NCBI GenBank assembly: GCA_934446135.1
Contig: CAKSDT010000047.1
Location: 1-13,214 of the forward strand
Direction of reading: 5' to 3'
DNA length: 13,214 bases
DNA from: an uncultured Clostridia bacterium
GTDB taxonomy: Bacteria; Bacillota; Clostridia; RGIG6154
The translations under genes and the position numbers were made by a program. The notes beneath the pieces are model-generated. The model had not been told where the DNA came from. It was given only the letters and a program-made list of their open reading frames with translations, and did no database searches. Below are positions 1-6,775 of the stretch, piece after piece. Within the stretch, counting starts at the first letter, position 1, and each line of letters begins with the position of its first letter.

Positions 1-697
1 GATTAATATTAATATCATAAACAGAACCGCCAAGAGGATTCGATACAATAATATTTCCAGTTGTATCAATAGTAATATCAGCTGGAACACGGCTATAATT
101 ACTTGTAGACTCTTTCATTAATCCAGCAACAAAATAGAACGTTTTATTAGAACTAGGAGCTGGAATGTTAGATGGCAACTTTCCAATGCTGATATTTGTT
201 CCGACTGTTGTCGGACTGGACACAGTTAAGTGTCCATTAATGCTAATTAAATTCATTTTTGCATTGTAAACTGCGTTAACTGGTCCTCTCAAGCCACTAA
301 CAGGTGTTACTGTATCTTTTAAAGTTCTTTCGATATCAGCATTAAGGTTTGTAACCTCAGACTGTGCGCCATTAGCTGTGGTTTTTACACTAGAAACTTC
401 CTCTTTTAAAGTACCCAAGTCTTTTTTATTCTGTGCATTATCCACGGTTAAACTCTGTACAGAAGCTTTCACGCCTGACATATCGTTTTGTAATGCTTCA
501 ACACTAGGAGATAAAGCTGTCACTTTAGCTTCTGCGCTACCAGCTGTTTGATTGGCTGTTGTTGCTGTTTCCTGTACTTTGTGAATTCCTGCATCAATTT
601 TAGACATATCGGAGTTATAATCTCCCAAATATGTCGGTTTGTCTGTCCCAATGTACTGACTTAATTTGTAATAATTTGTTTTGTTTGTTGAACTCAT
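1..697 (-). CDS. Appendage/fibre-type structural protein (3' end outside window)
   Basis: The frame is open from an ATG at 697 to the window edge (232 codons); the C-terminus is missing. The start has a good Shine-Dalgarno (AAGGAGG, 8 nt upstream). Residues 1-30 form a short head, starting MSSTNKTNYYKLSQYIG. Residues about 31-110 are Ala/Val/Thr-rich, almost free of proline and periodic, as in a trimeric coiled-coil shaft. After 'GLRGPVNAVYNAKMNLISING' a beta-rich, Gly/Ser/Thr/Asn-rich part begins, resembling the tip domains of phage fibres. It is the last visible gene of the structural operon, 20 nt after the other appendage gene, in the place where phi29-like phages keep host-binding appendages. 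The exact role (receptor binding, baseplate or head fibre) cannot be told from sequence. Family not recognised; the structural role is inferred from position and composition. Confidence 0.6.
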   Translation of the reverse strand, partial: MSSTNKTNYYKLSQYIGTDKPTYLGDYNSDMSKIDAGIHKVQETATTANQTAGSAEAKVTALSPSVEALQNDMSGVKASVQSLTVDNAQNKKDLGTLKEEVSSVKTTANGAQSEVTNLNADIERTLKDTVTPVSGLRGPVNAVYNAKMNLISINGHLTVSSPTTVGTNISIGKLPSNIPAPSSNKTFYFVAGLMKESTSNYSRVPADITIDTTGNIIVSNPLGGSVYDININ

Positions 698-717
698 TTA
701 TTCGTCCTCCTTGATTA

Positions 718-1557
718 TTATAATTTTAACGCTGTTTTTGCGTTACTATCAAATGTGTAAGCAGTTAACGCTTTAGCTTCAAACGCTGTCACGGTTAATA
801 ATAAAGCGTCAAATTCGTTCGCTGTGATTGGGTTATTAAAGTGTAACTCCGCAAGCTGATTGATGACATCTTGATAAAATACATATTCGCCCGTAAAAGG
901 ACTATTCATATACAAGTTGCTATCAACGCGAAATCTTTTCGCCCCATATAAGTCGAATTCTGTGCAACTAAGTAATAAGTTATCGAATTCTGTACAACTT
1001 AAATTTAACGTATCAAATTCATTGCACGTTAAAGCGTTGTATCTTAAATTGTCATACATATCACCCAGTGCTTGATTAAGGCTCGTATAATAACCTTTGA
1101 CAGGGTTTAACACTTGCATATTACTAGGCACATAATTATTAATATAATCATATAATTTTGTAATAGATGTGTCAATATAGTCCCGCGTTTCACCATTTAA
1201 TTGATAGATAAGAACGTTCAGTCTGTTTACTCTTTCTATTAAATCGTTCTGTACATTATCAATTTTTTTATCTAACTCAGCGTCTTTTTTATCCATATCG
1301 TTACGGATATTTTTTTCGACTTCTGCAATATGATTATAAATATCAGTGTTGAGGTTATCAATATAGGTTTTTAATTCTGCGATTTTTTCATCAGTATACT
1401 GCTTATATGCGTCTGTAAATCCGTTAATCGCGTCAATGCATTCATTGACTTTATAGCCTATATAACACAAACATTCATAATAACTTTGTTTGTTGCTGTA
1501 TACGCTAGGGATATCACAACAAAGTAAAGGAACTACAGGTTTTAACTCTTCTGACAT
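718..1557 (-). CDS. Tail/neck appendage protein with coiled coil and 10-residue repeats
   Basis: A 279-residue protein. ATG 1557 is chosen because AAGGAGGTG lies 8 nt upstream; a GTG at 1566 overlaps that ribosome binding site. The N-terminal 50 residues (SYYECLCYIGYKVNECIDAI) look like a virion anchoring segment. Residues about 50-140 are a charged heptad-like coiled coil (repeated KKIDN, EKNIRND). Two blocks of a 10-residue repeat follow, with core [T/S]-[A/C/V]-x-x-F-[D/E]: EFD at 180, 190 and 200, then EFD, AFE and TFD at 248, 258 and 268. Between the blocks lies FRVDSNLYMNSPFTGEYV. The position directly after the lower collar and the anchor-shaft-repeat layout suggest a neck appendage or adaptor that carries host-recognition parts. 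It is not obviously related to phi29 gp12. Function is inferred. Confidence 0.65.
   Translation of the reverse strand: MSEELKPVVPLLCCDIPSVYSNKQSYYECLCYIGYKVNECIDAINGFTDAYKQYTDEKIAELKTYIDNLNTDIYNHIAEVEKNIRNDMDKKDAELDKKIDNVQNDLIERVNRLNVLIYQLNGETRDYIDTSITKLYDYINNYVPSNMQVLNPVKGYYTSLNQALGDMYDNLRYNALTCNEFDTLNLSCTEFDNLLLSCTEFDLYGAKRFRVDSNLYMNSPFTGEYVFYQDVINQLAELHFNNPITANEFDALLLTVTAFEAKALTAYTFDSNAKTALKL
749..838. repeat. In-gene 30-bp repeat, three units (downstream block)
   Basis: Units begin at 749, 779 and 809 with tcaaa(t/c), at an exact 30-bp period in frame with the appendage gene. They encode the three C-terminal 10-residue repeats (about residues 246-275). DNA identity between units is partial; the period and the F-D core are kept. 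Confidence 0.7.
953..1042. repeat. In-gene 30-bp repeat, three units (upstream block)
   Basis: Units begin at 953, 983 and 1013 with tcgaattct/tcaaattca, at an exact 30-bp period. They encode three C-x-E-F-D repeats (about residues 178-205). The first two units share tcgaattctgt-caact almost perfectly, which suggests fairly recent duplication. Confidence 0.75.
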
Positions 1558-1573
1558 ACAGTTCACCTCCTTA

Positions 1574-2284
1574 TCACCAAACTTTTAAAAACAAATCTTG
1601 GCAAGCTTCTACAAGCTCTCTATTGATATTTTGTATTTGCTCGCGGTATTCTTCAATTGCTTCACTTGTTGATTTTCCTCTTAATCCTATCTCTTTCGTG
1701 TCTCTGTCTCTTTTACTGTCTTTGTTGTCGTTTCCTGTGTGGTCGTTTTTTGCGTTTGTTGTAGTGTTATTGATAGTTTCGCCACGGCTCATAGCGCTTG
1801 CATAGTCTTGCGTGGCTACGGTAACTTGTGGGTTGTCACTATCAATATTTTGATAGTTTTGGTTGTTTTTTACCTCGCTGTTTCCGTTATCTGTTGATTT
1901 AGTTGTTGTTTTTTCGTTTCCTGTTTCTGCTTCTGTGATTGTTATATTTACATTTGTAAAAGGGTTGTCGCTTTGAATTGCGTTATACAATTTTGTATAA
2001 TACTGTGTCAATTCATGCATTTTTGCCATAAATGCTGTTTTCCACATTCCTAGAGTTTCAAAACCTATATAATTATTCCAATACCTAAATAAAAAATATG
2101 TCTTAAAAGTATACATGTCTTTTCTATCTTCTGAGTAAAAAGGAAAATCAAAGTCAAAAAAATTTCCCTGTGTTTTGTCAATGATTCTTTGTACAGATAA
2201 GTCCATGCTCCATAGTTCTTGGGACGGGATAAAGCTTTCACAAATATCTTTTATCGTAGTCGTGTATTTACTCAATCTAGTCAC
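1574..2284 (-). CDS. Lower collar protein (phi29 gp11-like)
   Basis: It forms the ring between portal and tail knob. The C-terminus (GLRGKSTSEAIEEYREQ through NINRELVEACQDLFLKVW) resembles the end of phi29-type lower collar proteins, and the gene follows the portal as gp11 follows gp10 in phi29. The N-terminal half is aromatic-rich (FFDFDFPFYSEDR, YFLFRYWNNYIGF). About residues 110-195 form a low-complexity Asn/Thr/Asp/Lys-rich stretch, probably a flexible loop. The frame is open back to 2401, deep in the portal gene, but that part is out-of-frame portal sequence with no ribosome binding site. The likely start is GTG 2284 (MTRLSKYTTTIKD), overlapping the portal stop by 8 nt. TTG 2275 is an alternative preceded by AGAGGGTGA. 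Length is then 236 residues, shorter than phi29 gp11 (about 290). Confidence 0.8.
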   Translation of the reverse strand: MTRLSKYTTTIKDICESFIPSQELWSMDLSVQRIIDKTQGNFFDFDFPFYSEDRKDMYTFKTYFLFRYWNNYIGFETLGMWKTAFMAKMHELTQYYTKLYNAIQSDNPFTNVNITITEAETGNEKTTTKSTDNGNSEVKNNQNYQNIDSDNPQVTVATQDYASAMSRGETINNTTTNAKNDHTGNDNKDSKRDRDTKEIGLRGKSTSEAIEEYREQIQNINRELVEACQDLFLKVW

Positions 2285-3167
2285 CCTCTTTCCCTTTTTG
2301 CATATATTTTTCAGGTATATACCCGTTAACCATAGTAGGTAGTTCACTGTTGAAGTCAACGGATACATTGAGACCCCATAATTCATTGATAGCTTTTGCA
2401 CATCTTCTCCTTAATGTTAGTCCGACATTTCGGTTGGCTTCAATCTGCCCGTTGTTTCCCGCTGTCTCGCCTGTCACGAGGCGTTCGCCTTTCTCTACAG
2501 GATTACTTTCATATCCTAAAGATGTTAGTACCTGTGACCATAAGTCCCTCAACTCCTGTTCACATTTGTCCACAATGTAAGGCGCGCCCATATTCAGTGC
2601 TTTGATGTCTTTCAAGTTTAACGAATCAGAAACTTTTAATACAGGCAAATAATTGTCGTACATCTCACCGACTATTTCAAAGCTCATTTTTTCATTGTCT
2701 GAGGAAGAAAGTGCGACGGGTGTACGTTGTGCATACATATTAATGCCTTTTGTTTTCCACGTATTCGCCATAGCATCTGCATACATTAAAGCCTTATAGT
2801 AATATGGCATAGTCGAGTAATTATTCCATAAGATACAACTGTTTTCCTTACCGTATTCTTCGATATATCCATTCGCTGTATATGCAATTCTATCTTGAGG
2901 TATATTATAGATATCGGGTAAACCCGACAACGAAACTTTCATAAAAGCATAACCAGCAATATTATCTTTTATGAATACGCCAAGTCCATGCCAAAAGAGC
3001 GTTTGCTCGATATACATCGGCAATATTTCTTCGGGTAAATCATTCCATTTGTATCTATTGACAAATATATCAAATATATCATAAAAAAATATAGATTTAA
3101 TTGTTTCAAAATCATCTTTTTTATTTTTATTGACATTTCGTTCAAAAATTCGCAATGGATTTCTCAT
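2277..3167 (-). CDS. Portal / upper collar connector (phi29 gp10-like)
   Basis: A dodecameric head-tail connector at the special capsid vertex, through which the packaging ATPase drives DNA. The protein has 296 residues, close to phi29 gp10 (309). Recognition rests on the C-terminal half: a QRTPVALSSSDNEKMSFE segment, then LWSQVLTSLGYESNPVEKGERLVTGE, then INELWGLNVSVDF near the end. These match the pattern of phi29-type upper collar proteins (KERLVTDE and KINELYGLNVKV in phi29, from memory). The ATG at 3167 has AAAAGGAGGTG upstream, which itself overlaps the tail knob stop region. The 3' end overlaps the lower collar start, implying translational coupling. Confidence 0.9.
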   Translation of the reverse strand: MRNPLRIFERNVNKNKKDDFETIKSIFFYDIFDIFVNRYKWNDLPEEILPMYIEQTLFWHGLGVFIKDNIAGYAFMKVSLSGLPDIYNIPQDRIAYTANGYIEEYGKENSCILWNNYSTMPYYYKALMYADAMANTWKTKGINMYAQRTPVALSSSDNEKMSFEIVGEMYDNYLPVLKVSDSLNLKDIKALNMGAPYIVDKCEQELRDLWSQVLTSLGYESNPVEKGERLVTGETAGNNGQIEANRNVGLTLRRRCAKAINELWGLNVSVDFNSELPTMVNGYIPEKYMQKGKEGD

Positions 3168-3183
3168 TTATACGCACCTCCTT

Positions 3184-4800
3184 TTAATCGTTGGATAGCC
3201 CATAATTCCCGATATCATCAGTGTGCCACAAAGTTACACCGTTGTCAAATATATTTCGTAACTTTTTCAACTGGTTTAAATCAATATCGCCAGTGAAACC
3301 ACAATGTGAAGTTTTTACATAATTCCACTGGGTTCTTGAGTGTAAATAAGGGGTAGCTATCTTATTAATTGGATAACCAAACTGTTCAAAAAAACTGTCT
3401 GCCATTTCTGCGAATTGTCTTTTGCATGACATTTCATAGAAATCAATGCCACACTCTTTAATACCAGTCAACACATTTTCGGATAACGCTTTTCCGTGTG
3501 TCACTCCTGCATTTCTCGCTCTGTCTGTCTGATTAGCTAACATTCTAAAAGCGTCCCAAAAAGCGTTTGTTGTTTTCCCCAAGCCATTAAGACCTCCTTG
3601 TAAACTCCCTCCTGCCAGTCCTGCTATTGCTGTGCCTGTTCCTATTGTAGCGTCAACAGCTGTGTTAACTTGTGATAGTGCAATAGAACTTTTGTTCTGA
3701 GCCAACCATGCGCGGTACGTGTCTGAGGAAAAAGAACACATCGGAAATGAGGAGTTAATAAGAGCTTCGCTCATTAAGCCATGTCCTAGCTCTTCGCGCG
3801 TCTTATAGTTTTTTGGCGCTGTCAAAACTTGCGGTAACGTTGCAATTGTACCGTAACTGTCGAATTCAAGAGATTTATCTCTATTGTAACTGTATTCATA
3901 TCTATATATGTGTGTGTTACCTTGGTTATTATCAGCCAAACAGAATAACCACGGATAAGAATATAACTTTTTGTTTTTTGGTTTATATCCCTCAAACACA
4001 TTGTCAGAAATCTGCATACTTGTTATTTTAGGCTTTATCTCTTTTCCGCCAAGTGCAAGTGTACATAATTTCGGCGACATGAACAAGCCTATGACAGCAT
4101 CTTGTGCACCTTGATTATTGTAATCCTCTAATAACGTGTTGATTCCTTTTAGTCCATCTTCTGTAGTTACATCATAATGTCCGATACTGCCCCAACAGTA
4201 CACGCCATTTTCAACGCGACCCTCAAACCAACTTTGTTCCGTTGTTCCTCGTGTTACAAAAGCACAACAGTCTGTTGGTGTCAAGTCTAATTTTTTGTGT
4301 CGTGATACAATCGTTTCACCCGTTTCTATATTGACTGGCGTTAAGTTTGACCCTATAGTATCAGCACTTCTCGGTATATGATGATACTCTACAAAGCAAG
4401 GCTTAATATTTGCATCATAAAAGTTGTTCTGAAAAACATCTAAGGAAAAGTTGATTCTAGTTGTTTTTTCGGATAACCACTCGATAGAGTCGATAAAGCA
4501 AAAGACCCATTCATTAGAAATACCGCTATTCTGAAAAGCTAAATAATTGAGATTAAGTGCTTTCATCTCTGTGAACGGTACGCGAATATCATAGTTTCCC
4601 AGTTTAATCGGGGTAAGGTGCGATAAGTCAACTCCGTTGATGTGTTTACGATAGGATTCTAAATGGTTCAACAAGTCCTCTTTTGAATTGTACAGTCTAA
4701 CGTGTTCATATTCGTCAGACCACGGAACGCCACTGTACAATCTTAATTTTGTTTCGGGGTCGCGTGGTGCGACCCCTCCCTGTGTTGGTAAATTTATCAT
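3184..4800 (-). CDS. Tail knob / distal tube protein (phi29 gp9-like)
   Basis: It forms the hexameric distal tube of the tail, with hydrophobic loops that plug the tip and enter the host membrane during DNA ejection. Length is 538 residues (phi29 gp9, 599). The N-terminus carries LYSGVPWSDEYEHVRLY and ALNLNYLAFQN-SGISNEWVFCFIDSIEW, matching the gp9 pattern. The C-terminus ends IFDNGVTLWHTDDIGNY, nearly identical to the end of phi29 gp9 as remembered. Residues 381-408 (VDATIGTGTAIAGLAGG onward) are a Gly/Ala-rich hydrophobic stretch at the place of the membrane-active loops. The start ATG overlaps the stop of the capsid extension frame as ATGA, so translation is probably coupled to ribosomes that finish the -1 frame. 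Confidence 0.92.
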   Translation of the reverse strand: MINLPTQGGVAPRDPETKLRLYSGVPWSDEYEHVRLYNSKEDLLNHLESYRKHINGVDLSHLTPIKLGNYDIRVPFTEMKALNLNYLAFQNSGISNEWVFCFIDSIEWLSEKTTRINFSLDVFQNNFYDANIKPCFVEYHHIPRSADTIGSNLTPVNIETGETIVSRHKKLDLTPTDCCAFVTRGTTEQSWFEGRVENGVYCWGSIGHYDVTTEDGLKGINTLLEDYNNQGAQDAVIGLFMSPKLCTLALGGKEIKPKITSMQISDNVFEGYKPKNKKLYSYPWLFCLADNNQGNTHIYRYEYSYNRDKSLEFDSYGTIATLPQVLTAPKNYKTREELGHGLMSEALINSSFPMCSFSSDTYRAWLAQNKSSIALSQVNTAVDATIGTGTAIAGLAGGSLQGGLNGLGKTTNAFWDAFRMLANQTDRARNAGVTHGKALSENVLTGIKECGIDFYEMSCKRQFAEMADSFFEQFGYPINKIATPYLHSRTQWNYVKTSHCGFTGDIDLNQLKKLRNIFDNGVTLWHTDDIGNYGLSND

Positions 4801-5141
4801 TCCACTATTACCTCTTTGCTGTTTGTTGTTGTTAATTCTTTTCCGTTGATTAATTTAAGTGTTAAACGAGACTCGACACTTTGTGCCTTATTACATTTGT
4901 ATACACCTATATAATTTTTATTATCTTCAAGTTCTTTTGACGTAGACAAGTCTATAGACAATCTTCTACCGTTTAAAATTGTTACATTTGTAAAATAACC
5001 GTAGTTAATTAAATCTATTGGTATGCTATAATTTGTGTTATTATTTATATTTACGCTACTTGGTATGTTAACTTCCATTTTCAAAGGATTAGTTGAGTCA
5101 AATTCTATTGATGTAAAAGAGTTAACTAACCCTGTTTCGTA
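4797..5141 (-). CDS. Capsid C-terminal extension, -1 frame (putative frameshift product)
   Basis: This 114-codon frame is in the -1 phase relative to the major capsid gene. It is open through the capsid stop and back to about 5277. The first independent starts are TTG 5084 and ATG 5078, and neither has a Shine-Dalgarno (upstream is CTCAACTAATCC). This is unlike almost every other gene here. A -1 shift at the heptamer 5147-5141 would give capsid residues 1-419 joined to YETGLVNSFTSIEF and onward, about 533 residues in all. The extension is rich in beta-branched residues and Asn (VNIPSSVNINNNTNYSIPID, LTLKLINGKELTT) and reads like a small beta-sandwich or surface-decoration domain. It lies where phi29 has the head fibre gene 8.5. 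Alternative: a separately translated small protein from TTG/ATG (about 93-95 residues), coupled to capsid translation. No family recognised. Confidence 0.65.
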   Translation of the reverse strand, partial: YETGLVNSFTSIEFDSTNPLKMEVNIPSSVNINNNTNYSIPIDLINYGYFTNVTILNGRRLSIDLSTSKELEDNKNYIGVYKCNKAQSVESRLTLKLINGKELTTTNSKEVIVE

Positions 5142-5147
5142 AAATTT
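5085..5147 (-). promoter_or_regulatory. Programmed -1 ribosomal frameshift signal at the end of the capsid gene
   Basis: In the capsid frame the codons GTA AAT TTT contain the X XXY YYZ heptamer A AAT TTT (5147-5141). After a 7-nt spacer (ACGAAAC), AGGGTTAGTT (5133-5124) can pair with AACTAATCCT (5094-5085). This gives a 10-bp stem with one G-U pair and a 29-nt loop. The capsid TAG stop (5128-5126) is inside the 5' arm. Phase, heptamer, spacer length and stem all agree with canonical -1 frameshifting. No upstream internal Shine-Dalgarno enhancer is evident. Confidence 0.7.
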
Positions 5148-6397
5148 ACCGTCTTTGTGATAGTTTCGTCCGGTCTGTAAATTGCTTTCAGTACAATTGT
5201 CCCAGTCTCGTCCGCTCCTGTGTGTAAGAGATGTGTTCCGGGAATGACATAAGTCTTGGCGGAAGTAGCACCGCTGTCAACTTCAAGTGTCACTAAATTC
5301 TGATGGTATATTCCTGTTCCACCTGTAACTGTTACTTCAACTTCCTGTGTCTGTCCGGCTATGTAAGTTCCGGTTTTGACGCTTAGTGTCGGTTTTTCAA
5401 CAACTGTGTCAGTTGTAAACACTCGAATTGGATAGAACGGACTTGCGCTTACCATTTCTATTTGTGTATAAAAGTAGTTCCATGATAAAACGTTCGCAAG
5501 TCTTTGGTCGCTCATTTCTTTAAATTGGTCACGGACATTGAAGAATCGAACATCACAAAGCACACCCTGTATAGCACTATTTGCGAATTTGTCCACAATG
5601 ACCGTCTGAACTTCTACGTCTGCTCTATCCATATGGAACGCATAAGCTAATGCGTCAACGCTAATCTGCGCATTGACTTCCGGTGTTGTAATCCAAATAA
5701 GGTTAGTTGGCATTGCGTGAGAAGTTGCTCCGGCTGGATTGTTCTCCGGTAATGGGAAGCCAAACTTCCCGACTGCTCTTTTGACCTCAATCAATAATTT
5801 TTTCGCTGATGCTTCATCAACAATTGCGTCAACGGTCACAGCTGGAAGCACCTCTTTTTCATATCCGACATTGATTAAATCACGCATAGCGAGATATTCG
5901 TCCCAGTTCGCACCTGTGATAGCACTTTCCATTTTCGCCATAATCATGTCACGGATTCCATACTCGCTCGTAAAAGCTTTTCTTAGATTGTCATAAGTAA
6001 CCGTCACTGGGTACTGAATCTCAAGATTGACATTGTGAAACACGCTCATGATGTAAGACTGGTACTGTTGAAATGCAAATTTAAAGTCAGCCTGTGAATC
6101 ATAAACACGACCTTTACACATATTTATATAAGTCTCCTCGTGTGTCTCACCGTAGCGCATTGGTTCTTTTTTGAACCTTGCTAACGGGTTTCTCCACGCA
6201 ATACTATCTACAGTCTGCATACCGATACGATTGATTAATGATGGTACAATCTCATTTCGTACAGGAGCAAAATTCAGAATGTTATCATAGACTTTCTGTA
6301 AGTTGTCGGACACTTCAACCGGTAAGTGATTCTGAACTTCAAAAGAAAGTTCCTGCTTTACTGCTTTTAAAATGTTTTTATTAGTTGCGTTTGCCAT
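5126..6397 (-). CDS. Major capsid protein with C-terminal Ig-like domain (phi29 gp8-like)
   Basis: Main head subunit, 423 residues (phi29 gp8, 448). The body (residues 1 to about 325) has the features of phi29-type HK97-fold capsids: VDSIAWRNPLARFKKEPMR, then YGETHEETYINMCKGR, then IRDMIMAKMESAITGANWDEY. From about residue 330 (DTVVEKPTLSVKTG) to the end is a beta-rich Ig-like domain of about 94 residues, in the place of the BIG2 domain of gp8. ATG 6397 is preceded by AAAGGGGGG 10 nt upstream, a longer spacing than in the neighbours. The gene follows the scaffold gene directly. Its last codons overlap the -1 frameshift signal, so two capsid forms are predicted. Confidence 0.92.
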   Translation of the reverse strand: MANATNKNILKAVKQELSFEVQNHLPVEVSDNLQKVYDNILNFAPVRNEIVPSLINRIGMQTVDSIAWRNPLARFKKEPMRYGETHEETYINMCKGRVYDSQADFKFAFQQYQSYIMSVFHNVNLEIQYPVTVTYDNLRKAFTSEYGIRDMIMAKMESAITGANWDEYLAMRDLINVGYEKEVLPAVTVDAIVDEASAKKLLIEVKRAVGKFGFPLPENNPAGATSHAMPTNLIWITTPEVNAQISVDALAYAFHMDRADVEVQTVIVDKFANSAIQGVLCDVRFFNVRDQFKEMSDQRLANVLSWNYFYTQIEMVSASPFYPIRVFTTDTVVEKPTLSVKTGTYIAGQTQEVEVTVTGGTGIYHQNLVTLEVDSGATSAKTYVIPGTHLLHTGADETGTIVLKAIYRPDETITKTVNFTKQG

Positions 6398-6419
6398 TAG
6401 TTAAAAACCCCCCTTTATT

Positions 6420-6698
6420 TTATTCTGTCTTACCATCAAAGTCTAAATCTTCTACGGTAATTTCTTCTGTTTCATCTTTTGTTTTATCTTCATCTGCTCT
6501 TGTGGTAGACTCTTTCATGCGTTCCTTAAAGCGTTTTTTGTATTCGCTTTCAAGTTTAGCATATTTGTCTTTCCACTCGCTGTCCGTTTCACCATCTCTT
6601 TCACTCTCATAATTCTGTAAGACCTCAATAGCGTCTCCATGTTCTTCAACGTCTTCAACAGCGTCAATTAATTCGTTTAAAGCTTCTGTAAAATCCAT
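6420..6698 (-). CDS. Head scaffolding protein (phi29 gp7-like)
   Basis: A 92-residue, very acidic, helix-forming protein directly upstream of the capsid gene, the same size and place as phi29 gp7 (98 residues). Residues 1-30 (MDFTEALNELIDAVEDVEEH) and 38-65 (EWKDKYAKLESEYKKRFKER) are strong coiled-coil/helical segments. The tail (66-92) is Asp/Glu/Thr-rich and probably disordered, a common layout for scaffolds that bind capsid subunits and leave before or during packaging. The start ATG 6698 has AAAAGGAGGT upstream. It is the first gene after the promoter at 6747-6775. The call rests on position and composition, since scaffold sequences are poorly conserved. Confidence 0.75.
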   Translation of the reverse strand: MDFTEALNELIDAVEDVEEHGDAIEVLQNYESERDGETDSEWKDKYAKLESEYKKRFKERMKESTTRADEDKTKDETEEITVEDLDFDGKTE

Positions 6699-6746
6699 AT
6701 AATATTTTTACCTCCTTTTATTTAGTGTCACCCTTTTACGCTTTTT

Positions 6747-6775
6747 ATTATATCACCAAGGCAAGAAAAAGTAAA
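6747..6775 (-). promoter_or_regulatory. Sigma-A-type promoter for the structural operon, inside the 3' end of the hydrolase gene
   Basis: On the minus strand: -35 TTTACT (6775-6770), 17-bp spacer ending TGA (extended -10), -10 TATAAT (6752-6747). The hydrolase gene's TGA stop (6755-6753) is the TG-element, so the -35 and spacer are coding sequence. It reads into scaffold and capsid. Confidence 0.65.

Noticed and set aside
2285..2401. Long N-terminus of the lower collar frame starting inside the portal gene
   Set aside because: It overlaps 39 portal codons out of frame, with no ribosome binding site; GTG 2284 or TTG 2275 fits the collar family start better.
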